From assembly GCF_040882075.1 (NCBI RefSeq), contig NZ_JBBEBZ010000092.1, forward strand, positions 1 to 64,000: a stretch of DNA of 64,000 nucleotides. The letters are read 5' to 3'. The stretch comes from Nitriliruptor sp040882075. Its GTDB lineage: Bacteria; Actinomycetota; Nitriliruptoria; Nitriliruptorales; Nitriliruptoraceae. A program made the translations under genes and the position numbers. Under the pieces are notes generated by a model that had not been told where the DNA came from, ran no database searches, and worked only from the letters and a program-made list of their open reading frames with translations. How positions within the stretch are numbered: the first letter of the stretch is position 1; every line of letters starts with the position of its first letter. Positions 38,531 to 47,304 of this stretch are shown piece after piece.

Positions 38531-38585
38531 GCGATGCGGACCGGTGGGCGGGGTGCCGCCCCCTGCGACCCCCTGGGGGCTCGGC

Positions 38586-38591
38586 TAGGTT
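38586..38591 (+). promoter_or_regulatory. Candidate -10 TAGGTT of the lpd-sucB-lipB operon
   Basis: TAGGTT 61 bases before the lpd GTG at 38653. Confidence 0.4.
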
Positions 38592-38652
38592 CGAGCCGCG
38601 TACCGTCGCTGGTCACGGTGCCGCTCCCGCCCCTCCGATTGGAGACCCGAAC

Positions 38653-40521
38653 GTGTCTACCGAGGTCGAGCTGCCGCAGCTGGGCGAGTCCGTCACCGAA
38701 GGCATCATCACCGCCTGGCTCGTCGCCGTCGGTGACGAGGTCGAGGTCGACCAACCCCTCGTCGAGATCTCCACCGACAAGGTCGACACCGAGATCCCCT
38801 CCCCCGTCGCCGGCACCGTCCAGGAACTCAAGGCCGAGGTCGACGACGAGATCGCCGTCGGCCAGGTCATCGTCATCATCGGCGAAGGCGCCACCAGCGA
38901 CGGTGACGACAGCGATGACAGCGGCGACGCCGAGGGCGACGCGGGTGCCGACGCCGACGAGTCCGACGCCAGCGCCGACGAGGACGGCGATGCCGACGAG
39001 GGGCGCGCCGACGTGGACGACACGGAGGACGCGGAGGACGCCACTGCGAGCAGCTCCGACGAGCCTGCCGCCGATCAGCCCCGCGCGGGTCGGGTCGAGA
39101 AGGGTGACGGCCACACCCACGACGTCATCGTCCTCGGTGGCGGCACCGGCGGGTACTCGGTCGCGCTCCGGGCCGCGCAGCTCGGGCTCGACGTCGCGCT
39201 CATCGAGCGCGAGAAGGTCGGCGGGACCTGCCTGCACTGGGGCTGCATCCCGACCAAGGCCATCTTGCAGACCGCCGCGGTCGCCGAGCAGGCGCAGTCG
39301 GCCGCGGACTTCGGTGTGACGCTCGACTACCAGGGCATCGAGGTCGCGGCCCTCAACCAGCACAAGGACGCCGTCGTCGACAAGATGTGGAAGGGCCTCC
39401 AGGGCGCGCTCAAGGGGCGCGGCGTGGAGACCTTCATCGGCACCGGCGTGGTCACGGGGAAGGACTCGGTCGAGGTCACCCTCGAGGACGGCGACGAGAA
39501 GAAGGAGCTGTCGGCTCCGGCGCTCGTCATCGCCACCGGCTCGAAGCCCCGCCAGCTGCCGTTCGCCGAGTTCGACGGCAAGCGGGTCATCAGCTCCGAC
39601 CACGCGCTGACCCTCGACAAGCTGCCGAAGAAGGCGATCGTGCTCGGCGCCGGCGCCGTCGGGATGGAGTTCGCGACCGCTTGGCACGCGTTCGGGGTCG
39701 AGGTCACGGTCGTCGAGCTCGAGGACCGGCTGCTGCCGCTCGAGGACGCCGACTCCTCCAAGGAGATCGGTCGCGCCTTCCGGAAGGCCGGGATCGATGC
39801 CCGCACGGGCGTGAAGGTCACCGGCGTCAAGACCACCTCACGGTCGGTGACGGTCACCCTCGAGACCGGCAAGGGCGACGAGGAGCTCAAGGCCGATCTG
39901 CTGCTCATCGCGGTCGGCCGCGGCCCGGTGACCGAGGGAGCGGGCCTCGACGCGGCCGGCATCGAGACCGACGACCGCGGTTTCGTCACCGTCGACGAGT
40001 ACTGCCGCACCAACGTCGACGGCGTCTACGCCGTGGGTGACGTCATCCCGACCCTCGGCCTCGCGCACGCATCCTTCGCCGAGGGCTTCCTCGTGGCCGA
40101 CCAGCTCGGCGGCCTCGACGTGCTCCCGATCGATTACCGGGGTGTGCCGCGCGTGACCTACTCCCACCCTGAGGTCGCGTCGGTGGGCTACACCGAGGCC
40201 GAGGCGAAGGACGCGGGGTTCGAGGTCGTCACCGAGCGTTACCCGTTCCAGGCGCTCGGTCGCGCGGCGATGATGAAGGCGACCGGCATGGTCAAGCTCA
40301 TCGCCGAGAAGGACGACGACGCCGAGGGTGGCGCCGGCCGCGTGCTCGGCGTGCACCTCGTCGGCCCTCGTGCGACGGACCTGATCAGCGAGGGACAGCT
40401 GATCTACAACTGGGAGGCGCTGCCCACCGACGTCGCCCACCTCATCCACGCCCACCCATCGTTCGGCGAAGCCATCGGTGAGGCACACCTGGCCCTGGCC
40501 GGTCGCGCCCTGCACGGCTGA
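38653..40521 (+). CDS. lpd: Dihydrolipoyl dehydrogenase (E3) with N-terminal lipoyl domain
   Basis: A 622-aa FAD enzyme that re-oxidises dihydrolipoyl groups of 2-oxoacid dehydrogenases and the glycine cleavage system. A lipoyl domain (1-80, Lys 43 in ISTDKVDTEIP) is joined by a very acidic linker (81-150) to the E3 body: DVIVLGGGTGGYSVALRAAQ, GGTCLHWGCIPTK (redox Cys about 193 and 198), LGAGAVGMEFA, and HAHPSFGEAIGEA with the catalytic His-Glu pair. Lipoyl-E3 fusions are known, for example in Neisseria. GTG 38653 follows GGAGA. sucB follows after 33 bases. Confidence 0.94.
   Translation: MSTEVELPQLGESVTEGIITAWLVAVGDEVEVDQPLVEISTDKVDTEIPSPVAGTVQELKAEVDDEIAVGQVIVIIGEGATSDGDDSDDSGDAEGDAGADADESDASADEDGDADEGRADVDDTEDAEDATASSSDEPAADQPRAGRVEKGDGHTHDVIVLGGGTGGYSVALRAAQLGLDVALIEREKVGGTCLHWGCIPTKAILQTAAVAEQAQSAADFGVTLDYQGIEVAALNQHKDAVVDKMWKGLQGALKGRGVETFIGTGVVTGKDSVEVTLEDGDEKKELSAPALVIATGSKPRQLPFAEFDGKRVISSDHALTLDKLPKKAIVLGAGAVGMEFATAWHAFGVEVTVVELEDRLLPLEDADSSKEIGRAFRKAGIDARTGVKVTGVKTTSRSVTVTLETGKGDEELKADLLLIAVGRGPVTEGAGLDAAGIETDDRGFVTVDEYCRTNVDGVYAVGDVIPTLGLAHASFAEGFLVADQLGGLDVLPIDYRGVPRVTYSHPEVASVGYTEAEAKDAGFEVVTERYPFQALGRAAMMKATGMVKLIAEKDDDAEGGAGRVLGVHLVGPRATDLISEGQLIYNWEALPTDVAHLIHAHPSFGEAIGEAHLALAGRALHG
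38678..38905 (+). repeat. Lipoyl-domain DNA repeat, copy in lpd
   Basis: 228 bases identical to 40580-40807 in sucB. Identity covers almost the entire lipoyl domain, including silent positions, and stops at both ends within a few bases. Confidence 0.97.
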
Positions 40522-40554
40522 CCCACCGACGCGTCAACTCGAGGAGATCCGCCG

Positions 40555-42051
40555 ATGGCCACCGAGGTCGAACTACCGGAGCTGGGCGAGTCCGTCACCG
40601 AAGGCATCATCACCGCCTGGCTCGTCGCCGTCGGTGACGAGGTCGAGGTCGACCAACCCCTCGTCGAGATCTCCACCGACAAGGTCGACACCGAGATCCC
40701 CTCCCCCGTCGCCGGCACCGTCCAGGAACTCAAGGCCGAGGTCGACGACGAGATCGCCGTCGGCCAGGTCATCGTCATCATCGGCGAAGGCGCCACCAGC
40801 GACGGTGCCGACGACGAGGACGACGCGGAGGGCTCCGACGCCGACGAAGCCGATGCCGAGGAGCAGGACGCGACCGACGACGACCCCGAGGACCTCGAGG
40901 ACGATCAGTCCGACCCCGCACAGAGCGACGAGCCTGTCTCCGGCAGCGCCGGAGACGAGGACGAACCGGCCAGCGGATCCGACGCCAAGAGCGACAGTGG
41001 TGGTAGCACCTCCGGTGAGCCGGCGTTGACCTCGCCGCTGGTCCGCAAGCTCCTGCGCGAAGCCGGCCTCTCGCCCGACGACGTCCGCGGTAGCGGCCCG
41101 GGCGGTCGCATCACCCGTGAGGACGCCGATCGGGCGATCGCCGCCGGTGGCGAGGGGAGCTCCTCCGAGTCCTCCGAGTCTGCAGCGCCCGACGCCGACG
41201 CCGGCGGGAGCGGTTCGCGCGACGCAGGTCCCGCGTCCGCAGCACCGCCGACCCCACCGCCCGCGGCGCCCACACCCACCAGCGGCCGCGCCCGCCCGGA
41301 AGCCTCGCCCCTGCAGATCGATTTCGGCGGCGAGCGCGCGGTCACCCAGGACCTGACCCGGGTGCGCAAGGCCACCGCCAAGGCGATGCAGAACGCCCTG
41401 CAGACCACGGCCCAGCTGACCGCCGCCGTCGAGGTCGACCTGACGGCGATCATGAACCTGCGGACCGCGGTCAAAGATGACTTCAAGACACGTGAGGGCG
41501 CGAGCCTGTCGCCCCTGCCGATGATCTCCCGCGCGGTCTGCATGGTGCTGCCGCGGCACCCGGCCCTCAACAGCTCCATCGACATGGAGTCGGGGACGGC
41601 CACCTTCCACCGCTACATCAACCTCGGGATGGCGGTCGACACCGAACAGGGCCTGCTGGTCCCCAACATCAAGGACGCGCAGGACCTCACCGTCCCCGCG
41701 CTCGCCCGGCGCATCGCCGACATCGCGGCACGCGCCCGGTCCAAGAAGCTGCAACCCGACGACATCTCGGGTGCCACCTTCACGATCACCAACACCGGCT
41801 CACGCGGGACCCTCTGGGACACGCCGATCTTCACACCGCCGCAGGTCGCCATCCTCGCGGCGTGCGCGATCGAGAAGCGGCCGGTGGTGGTCTCCGACGA
41901 GTACGGCGATTCCATCGCGATCCGCCACATGAGCTACCTGTGCCTGTCCTACGACCACCGGATGGTGGACGGCGCCGATACCGCCCGGTTCCTCCAGGAC
42001 CTCACGTACACCCTCGAGACCCACGACTTCCGCGGCGAGCTCGGAGCCTGA
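40555..42051 (+). CDS. sucB: 2-oxoacid dehydrogenase E2 (dihydrolipoamide acyltransferase, SucB/DlaT)
   Basis: A 498-aa E2 core enzyme: one lipoyl domain (1-80, Lys 43), an acidic linker to about 155, a peripheral subunit-binding domain (SPLVRKLLREAGLSPDDV, GSGPGGRITREDADRAI; about 160-195), a Pro/Ala-rich linker and the catalytic domain (from about 255) ending with LCLSYDHRMVDGADTARFL (His about 468, Asp about 472). Similarity to actinobacterial DlaT makes service to both pyruvate and 2-oxoglutarate complexes possible. ATG 40555 has GGAGAT upstream. E1 genes are not in the window. Confidence 0.93.
   Translation: MATEVELPELGESVTEGIITAWLVAVGDEVEVDQPLVEISTDKVDTEIPSPVAGTVQELKAEVDDEIAVGQVIVIIGEGATSDGADDEDDAEGSDADEADAEEQDATDDDPEDLEDDQSDPAQSDEPVSGSAGDEDEPASGSDAKSDSGGSTSGEPALTSPLVRKLLREAGLSPDDVRGSGPGGRITREDADRAIAAGGEGSSSESSESAAPDADAGGSGSRDAGPASAAPPTPPPAAPTPTSGRARPEASPLQIDFGGERAVTQDLTRVRKATAKAMQNALQTTAQLTAAVEVDLTAIMNLRTAVKDDFKTREGASLSPLPMISRAVCMVLPRHPALNSSIDMESGTATFHRYINLGMAVDTEQGLLVPNIKDAQDLTVPALARRIADIAARARSKKLQPDDISGATFTITNTGSRGTLWDTPIFTPPQVAILAACAIEKRPVVVSDEYGDSIAIRHMSYLCLSYDHRMVDGADTARFLQDLTYTLETHDFRGELGA
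40580..40807 (+). repeat. Lipoyl-domain DNA repeat, copy in sucB
   Basis: Identical over 228 bases to 38678-38905 in lpd, 1902 bases upstream in the same orientation. Confidence 0.97.
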
Positions 42052-42052
42052 C

Positions 42053-42784
42053 GTGGCGCGCGTCCCGGGCGATCCGCGGACGTTGCGCGCAGAGCCCGGT
42101 GCGCGGATCACCGTCGTCAGAGCTGGGCAGGTGCCCTACCTCGACGCGTGGGCGTGGCAGCGCGACCTCGCTGCGCGCCGCACCACGGGTGACATCGGTG
42201 ACGTCCTGCTGCTGCTCGAGCACCCCCGCGTCTACACCCTGGGTCGCCGGGCCGACGAGGACAACCTCGTCTTCGACGCTGCCGAGCGGGAGCGACGTGG
42301 GATCAGCCTCCACCGCATCGATCGCGGCGGGGACGTGACCTACCACGGTCCGGGGCAGCTGGTCGGCTACCCGATCTGGAAGCTCGACGGTCCGCGGGTG
42401 GTCGACCACGTCCGCACCCTCGAGGAGATCAACCTGCGCTTGCTCGCCGGGATCGGGATCACCGCGTCGCGGGTGGAGGGGTTCTCGGGCGTGTGGGTCG
42501 AGGACGCGAAGGTCACCGCGGTCGGGGTGCACGTCTCCGCCCGGTACGTCACGACGCACGGCTGGGCCACCAACGTGGACCCCGATCTCAGCGACTTCGC
42601 GGGGATCGTCCCGTGCGGCCTCGCCGACAAGCAGGTCGCGTCGATCGCCGCGCTCGGGCACCCCGAACTGTCCGTCGACGACGTGGCCGACCGCACCGTC
42701 GACCACGTCGCCGAGGTCCTCGGGACGCGCGTCGAGCACGCGATCCCCGCCGACCTCGGCCTCGAGATCCCCGCTCCCGTCTGA
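42053..42784 (+). CDS. lipB: Octanoyltransferase LipB
   Basis: LipB transfers octanoate from acyl carrier protein to lipoyl-domain lysines. The product is 243 aa. Motifs: LLLLEHPRVYTLGRRAD, RGGDVTYHGPGQLVGYPI (binding loop), VWVEDAKVTAVGVHV with the catalytic Lys, and GIVPCGLADKQVAS with the catalytic Cys. GTG 42053 starts one base after the sucB stop, so it is cotranscribed with the two lipoyl proteins it serves. LipA is encoded 3 kb further on. Confidence 0.94.
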   Translation: MARVPGDPRTLRAEPGARITVVRAGQVPYLDAWAWQRDLAARRTTGDIGDVLLLLEHPRVYTLGRRADEDNLVFDAAERERRGISLHRIDRGGDVTYHGPGQLVGYPIWKLDGPRVVDHVRTLEEINLRLLAGIGITASRVEGFSGVWVEDAKVTAVGVHVSARYVTTHGWATNVDPDLSDFAGIVPCGLADKQVASIAALGHPELSVDDVADRTVDHVAEVLGTRVEHAIPADLGLEIPAPV

Positions 42785-42798
42785 CCCAGCTCGCGCCG

Positions 42799-43722
42799 TC
42801 AGCCCGGCGGAGCGATCGGGTGCCGGAGGGCGATCAGTTCGACGAGGGCCGGACCGACCACGTCCGGGTGGTCGCTGCCGGCACGGGCCGCGGCCGCATC
42901 GAGCAACGCCGCAGGGTCCGCCGCGATCCGGGTGTGCAGCGCCGCCCAACGCGGCTCCATCGGGTCGCGGATCACCTCCTGCAGCCAGGCAGCGAGCGCC
43001 GCCCCACCCACCTCGGCTGCGACGCCCGTGAGGAGGCCGCGCCCCCCGGCGTAGAACAGCTCGACCGGTGCGACCGCGAACCACCCACCGGTCGTGGTCA
43101 CCACGGCCGGTTCGGGACCCGCCGGGAGCGCGAGCCCGTCGGTCGCGATCTGGGCCGTCAGCTCCAGCTCGTCAGCCTGCGGGTGGCGGTCCACCCCGAC
43201 GGGTGCGACCTCCACGTGGAGGTCCACGCTCCCCTCGCGATGGGCGGCCGCACGTTCGAGCAGCGACCCGGCTAGGCGCACGGTCCGGTCGTGCCGGTCG
43301 CCAGCCACCGGCCCGCCTCCGAGCAGCGCGTCGAGGTCGAACGTGGGCCGCAGCTGGTCACGCAGCTCCGCGTCGGCCGCCACGATCTCGGCCAGCGGGC
43401 GGCCCGAAGGGGCGACGACGTCCAGCGAGACGAGGTCGGCGATCGAGCTCGCGAGGTCACGGAGGGCGTCCCCCCCGCGGCCGCGGAGGCTGGTCCGCGG
43501 GTCGAGCACCAGCAGGTCAGCCACCACGTCGACCGCGCGGACGTCGCCTGCCTCGGTCGCCACGAGCCACCGTCCGGCCGACGGCTCCGCGGCGGCAGCT
43601 CGGGCGGCGTCTTCACGCGCACGCGCTCGTTGGGACTCACCCGCTCCGGATGCGGCCGCGAGGCGGTCCATCTGCGCCTTCCGGCGCGCCGCCTTGCCCT
43701 TGCCGTCCCGCTTCCCGGCCAC
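42799..43722 (-). CDS. Hypothetical protein, unrecognised
   Basis: A 307-aa soluble protein. Residues 1-45 are highly charged (KRDGKGKAARRKAQMDRLAA), then a mixed domain follows (VRAVDVVADLLVLDPRTSLR, VTTTGGWFAVAPVELFYAGG, then WLQEVIRDPMEPRWAALHTR). No known motif. GTG 43722 has GAGGA 6 bases upstream. It lies 37 bases behind the MFS gene, probably in one operon with it and DDAH. Confidence 0.6.
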   Translation of the reverse strand: MAGKRDGKGKAARRKAQMDRLAAASGAGESQRARAREDAARAAAAEPSAGRWLVATEAGDVRAVDVVADLLVLDPRTSLRGRGGDALRDLASSIADLVSLDVVAPSGRPLAEIVAADAELRDQLRPTFDLDALLGGGPVAGDRHDRTVRLAGSLLERAAAHREGSVDLHVEVAPVGVDRHPQADELELTAQIATDGLALPAGPEPAVVTTTGGWFAVAPVELFYAGGRGLLTGVAAEVGGAALAAWLQEVIRDPMEPRWAALHTRIAADPAALLDAAAARAGSDHPDVVGPALVELIALRHPIAPPG

Positions 43723-43759
43723 CGCGGTCCTCGTCGCTCGTCGCTCGGAAGCAGGTCGT

Positions 43760-44941
43760 TCACCCTACCGCCCCCGTTCGTGCCAGCCGGCGTGCCCCGA
43801 CGAGCATGGCCGCCGCCGCGAGCAGGGCGACCGCGCTGGCCAGGCTCCAGGCGACCGAGTAGCTGACCTCCGTCGCGACCGCACCGAACCCGATCGGCCC
43901 GACCACTCCTCCGAGGGCGGCGGGCGCCATCGTGCCGGTGATGCGACCCGGCGTGGCCGGGTAGGCGCGCACGAGGGCGTACCAGAAGACCCCCGGGAAC
44001 CCCCACGTGCCCCCGAGCGCCACCACCGCGCCGAGGACGACGGTGGCCGGTCGCCCGACGGCGAGCAGGGCGGTACCGATGGCGCCGCTGCCGAGCAGGA
44101 CCGCGCTGAGGCGCAGGGGCTCGAAGGTGTACCGGTCGCACGCGGCCCCGGCCACCAGACGGGTCACGACGGCGGTCAGGCTGGCTGCGGCGAACACCAG
44201 GCCGGCCTGCCGCTCCGATGTACCGGTCTCGACCGCTGAGTCGACGTAGAAGGCGAGCACGACCGAGCTGGCCGCGAACGCCAGCCCGAAGCTGACCGCG
44301 AGCACCACCAGCGTCGCGCGGTGCGGCAGCGCTTCCGGCTTGACGCGCTCGGCACGACGGATCTTCCTCGGCGCGTTCGGCGGACGCGGGCCGACCGCGA
44401 CAGCGACCATCAGGGCACCGATGCCCGCCAGGACGTACGCCCAGCGCCAACCCACGGTGAGGGAGATGGCCGGCACGGCGAGGCCGGCGAGCATCGACGC
44501 GGTGGGTGGCGCCGACTGCTTGAGACCGAACGCGGTACCGAGGCGCGCGCCCCGGACGCGGTTGATCAGCAGACGGTTGGCCGCCGGCTGCGCGAGCGCC
44601 GCCGCGAGACCCGCGACGACGAGGCCGGAGGTGAGCGAGAGCCAGTTCCGCGACAGCGCCGCGATCCCGAACGCGGCCGCGGCGATGCCGAACGAGGCGG
44701 TGCGCAGCGACACGGTCGCGCCGAGGCGGTCGGCCACCCTCCCGAGGTAGAGCGAGGACACCGCCATCGTGCCGAAGAACACCCCCACCGCTGCGCCGAT
44801 GCCGACCGTGCCGAACCCCAGCTCGGCACGCAGCTGCACGGCCATCGCGGCGGTGAAGAACACCGGCAAGGAAGCCACGACCGTCGCTGCCGTCCCCACG
44901 ACCATCGCTCGCCGAGGGCTGCCCGCGCCGACGGATGTCAC
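43760..44941 (-). CDS. MFS transporter
   Basis: A 393-aa membrane protein with about 12 hydrophobic segments and the loop signature LYLGRVADRLGATVSLR between segments 2 and 3. A basic cytoplasmic loop (RPPNAPRKIRRAERVKPEAL) divides the two halves. The substrate is unknown; an arginine-related compound would suit the coupled DDAH gene, but that is a guess. GTG 44941 overlaps the DDAH stop as GTGA. Confidence 0.85.
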   Translation of the reverse strand: MTSVGAGSPRRAMVVGTAATVVASLPVFFTAAMAVQLRAELGFGTVGIGAAVGVFFGTMAVSSLYLGRVADRLGATVSLRTASFGIAAAAFGIAALSRNWLSLTSGLVVAGLAAALAQPAANRLLINRVRGARLGTAFGLKQSAPPTASMLAGLAVPAISLTVGWRWAYVLAGIGALMVAVAVGPRPPNAPRKIRRAERVKPEALPHRATLVVLAVSFGLAFAASSVVLAFYVDSAVETGTSERQAGLVFAAASLTAVVTRLVAGAACDRYTFEPLRLSAVLLGSGAIGTALLAVGRPATVVLGAVVALGGTWGFPGVFWYALVRAYPATPGRITGTMAPAALGGVVGPIGFGAVATEVSYSVAWSLASAVALLAAAAMLVGARRLARTGAVG

Positions 44942-45720
44942 CACCGCGGCGGGAGCAGGACCGACAGGCACGTCGGTCCGGCCTCCACCTTCTCGAACTC
45001 CCCGATATCGACCTGCTGCACGCGGTAGCCGCGGGCCGACAACATCGCCGCCGTACGCGGCGCGCTCGCGGCGATGACGACCGCGTCGCCGACGAGCAGG
45101 ACGTCCGCGCCCGAGGGTTCCTGAGCGTCGATGACCTCGCGACCCGAGAACCCGGCGGCCGGCACGTGGCCGAAGCCCGCCAGGATCCGTCCGTCGGGTA
45201 GCGCGGTGGCCGCCGTCTTGAGGTGGAGCGCGCCCGCGACCTCGACCGTCGTGACGGTGCGGCCGAGCGGTGAGACGAGGTCACGCAGTTGGGCGGTCCC
45301 GGCGTCGTTGGTTCGGGTCGTGCGGCCGACGTAGATGACATCGCCGACCTGGAGGACATCACCGCCGTCCAGGGTCCCCGGCGCGGCGATCGTCGCGAGG
45401 GTGAGGCCCCGCTCGGCCAGGACCGGGCGCAAGCTGTCGGTCTCACCTCGGCGAGACGTTGCACCCGATCGTGTCAGGACCGCGAGCTGATCGACGACGA
45501 CCACAGCGTCCTCGACGAAGACCCCGTCGGGATGGTCCGGCGCCGGCGGCGCGTGGACGACCTCCAGGCCGAGCCTCCCGAGCAGGTCGAGGTAGGCCGC
45601 GTGCTGGACGCGGGCGCGCTGCAGATCGAGCGGCGTCCGGGCGAGGAAGGTCACCTCACCTTCGGCGAGCTGTGGAGATGGCTCGCGGACGAGCGCGGCA
45701 GCACGTGCGGTACCGGTCAT
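44938..45720 (-). CDS. Dimethylarginine dimethylaminohydrolase (DDAH-like amidinotransferase family)
   Basis: A 260-aa guanidine-modifying enzyme. VEDAVVVVDQLAVLTRSGA (substrate Asp region), GTLDGGDVLQVG, GALHLKTAATALPDGRILAG with the catalytic His, and VEAGPTCLSVLL with the nucleophile Cys match DDAH, which converts methylated arginines to citrulline. ATG 45720 with GAGGAG very close upstream. It heads a DDAH, MFS, hypothetical operon and is divergent from lipA. TAGCGT at 45754-45759 (minus) is a likely -10. Confidence 0.88.
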   Translation of the reverse strand: MTGTARAAALVREPSPQLAEGEVTFLARTPLDLQRARVQHAAYLDLLGRLGLEVVHAPPAPDHPDGVFVEDAVVVVDQLAVLTRSGATSRRGETDSLRPVLAERGLTLATIAAPGTLDGGDVLQVGDVIYVGRTTRTNDAGTAQLRDLVSPLGRTVTTVEVAGALHLKTAATALPDGRILAGFGHVPAAGFSGREVIDAQEPSGADVLLVGDAVVIAASAPRTAAMLSARGYRVQQVDIGEFEKVEAGPTCLSVLLPPRW

Positions 45721-45753
45721 CGCTCCTCATCTGACGCGTCCACGGTACGGGCG

Positions 45754-45759
45754 ACGCTA
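45754..45759 (-). promoter_or_regulatory. Candidate -10 TAGCGT of the DDAH operon
   Basis: Minus-strand TAGCGT 33 bases before the DDAH ATG. Confidence 0.4.
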
Positions 45760-45798
45760 GGACGGTGGGCTCCCGGTCGCTGGTGGCCCCGCGGTGGC

Positions 45799-45804
45799 TA
45801 CGCT
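45799..45804 (+). promoter_or_regulatory. Candidate -10 TACGCT of lipA
   Basis: TACGCT 37 bases before the GTG at 45842. If it is used, the upstream GTG at 45794 would not be in the mRNA, which favours the shorter LipA. Confidence 0.4.
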
Positions 45805-45841
45805 CGTCCCGCCATCCGACCACGACCTCTCGAGTCGCCCC

Positions 45842-46897
45842 GTGGCCCCTCCCCCTTCCACCTCGCAGCCGGTCATCCCGGACGGCGCACGCACCCTGAC
45901 GGTGCTCCCGCGCGAGCGCGTCCAGCGGGCCGGTGTCGTGCGCAGGACCGTCGACACCTCGCTGCACGGCGGGCGCAAGCCCGACTGGCTCAAGGTCAAG
46001 GCCTCGTTCGGTGACAACTTCAAGGACGTCACCTCGTTGATGGAGGGCCTCGAGCTCAACACCGTCTGCGCGCAGGCACGCTGTCCCAACATCTACGAGT
46101 GCTGGGAGCAGCGCGAGGCGACGTTCCTCATCGGGGGCGAGGACTGCACCCGGCGCTGCGGGTTCTGCCAGATAAAGACGGGCAAGCCGGCCGGCTACGA
46201 CACCGACGAGCCCCGCCGCGTCGCCGAAGCGGTCGGACACCTCGGTCTGCGGTTCGCGGTCGTCACGATGGTCGCCCGCGACGACCTCGATGACGGCGGC
46301 GCGTGGCTGGTCGCCGAGACCATCCGTCAGATCCGCGCACGCACCCCCGACGTCGGTGTCGAGGTGCTGCCCTCCGACTTCGGGTACGGGCACGACCCGG
46401 CGAAGGGGTCCGCGGCGCTCGACCTGGTCGTCGCCGCCGAGCCGGACGTCTTCGCGTTCAACCTCGAGACCACCCGCCGCCTGTTCCCGATCATCCGCCC
46501 GTCGTTCGACTACGACCGGGGCCTCGAGTTCCTCGCCGAGGCACGACGACGCTTCCCCGCCACGACCGCGGTGAAGTCCAACCTGATCGTCGGGATGGGT
46601 GAGACCGACGACGAGATCCGCGGGTGCATGCGGGACCTGCGCGCCGCGGGCGTCGACAACCTCACCATCGGGCAGTACCTGCAGCCCTCCGCCCAGCACC
46701 TGCACCTCGACCGGTACGTGACACCGGAGGTGTTCGACAGCTTCCGGGTGTACGGCGAGCAGGAGCTCGGGTTCGCCCACGTCGAATCCGGACCGATGGT
46801 CCGCTCCAGCTACCACGCCGGCCAGCAGGCGATCGACGCGAACGCTTGGAGCCCCTCCCCCGGCCAACCCGGTGGCGACCCCTCGCCGACGGCCTGA
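45842..46897 (+). CDS. lipA: Lipoyl synthase LipA
   Basis: LipA is a radical-SAM enzyme inserting two sulfurs into octanoyl-lipoyl domains. The product is 351 aa from GTG 45842; GTG 45794 in the same frame would add 16 residues. Auxiliary cluster cysteines are in NTVCAQARCPNIYECW, the SAM cluster in CTRRCGFC, and the conserved terminal RSSYHAG is present. The first 30 residues are Pro-rich and unconserved. It completes lipoate synthesis with LipB for the lipoyl domains of lpd and sucB. Confidence 0.94.
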   Translation: MAPPPSTSQPVIPDGARTLTVLPRERVQRAGVVRRTVDTSLHGGRKPDWLKVKASFGDNFKDVTSLMEGLELNTVCAQARCPNIYECWEQREATFLIGGEDCTRRCGFCQIKTGKPAGYDTDEPRRVAEAVGHLGLRFAVVTMVARDDLDDGGAWLVAETIRQIRARTPDVGVEVLPSDFGYGHDPAKGSAALDLVVAAEPDVFAFNLETTRRLFPIIRPSFDYDRGLEFLAEARRRFPATTAVKSNLIVGMGETDDEIRGCMRDLRAAGVDNLTIGQYLQPSAQHLHLDRYVTPEVFDSFRVYGEQELGFAHVESGPMVRSSYHAGQQAIDANAWSPSPGQPGGDPSPTA

Positions 46898-46901
46898 CCC
46901 G

Positions 46902-47300
46902 GTGCAGGTCCTCCGCAGCCGCGTCCTGCTGCGCCCGCGCGACCTCGACGTCTCGCTCCGCTTCTACGAGGGCATCCTCGGCCTGCACCGGTCGCGCGAG
47001 TTCGGCTCGTCGCCGCACCGGGGCGTGGTCCTCTTCCTCGGCGGTGCCGAACTCGAGCTGACCGAGACCGCTCCGGAGGACGAGCGGCCCCCGTCGCCCG
47101 ACGGTGTCCGGCTCTGGCTCCAGGTGCCCGACCTCGCCGCCGTGACCGCGGAGCTCACCGCCGCCGGGGTGACGCTGCACGAGGCCCCGGAGCACAAGCC
47201 CTGGGGGCTGATCGAGGCCATCGTGCACGACCCCGACGGGCTTTCGCTGGTCCTGGTCGAGGTGCCGGACGACCACCCGTTGCGGGTCGACACCCGCTGA
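46902..47300 (+). CDS. Glyoxalase/VOC superfamily protein
   Basis: A 132-aa protein with one VOC fold: LLRPRDLDVSLRFYEGILGL, GVVLFLGGAELEL, then VRLWLQVPDLAAVTAELTAAG and AIVHDPDGLSLVLVEV. The metal-ligand pattern is only partly kept, so enzymatic function is open. GTG 46902 is four bases after the lipA stop; GTG 46872 inside lipA is the alternative. Neither has a clear ribosome-binding site, so translation probably depends on lipA. Confidence 0.75.
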   Translation: MQVLRSRVLLRPRDLDVSLRFYEGILGLHRSREFGSSPHRGVVLFLGGAELELTETAPEDERPPSPDGVRLWLQVPDLAAVTAELTAAGVTLHEAPEHKPWGLIEAIVHDPDGLSLVLVEVPDDHPLRVDTR

Positions 47301-47304
47301 ACGG

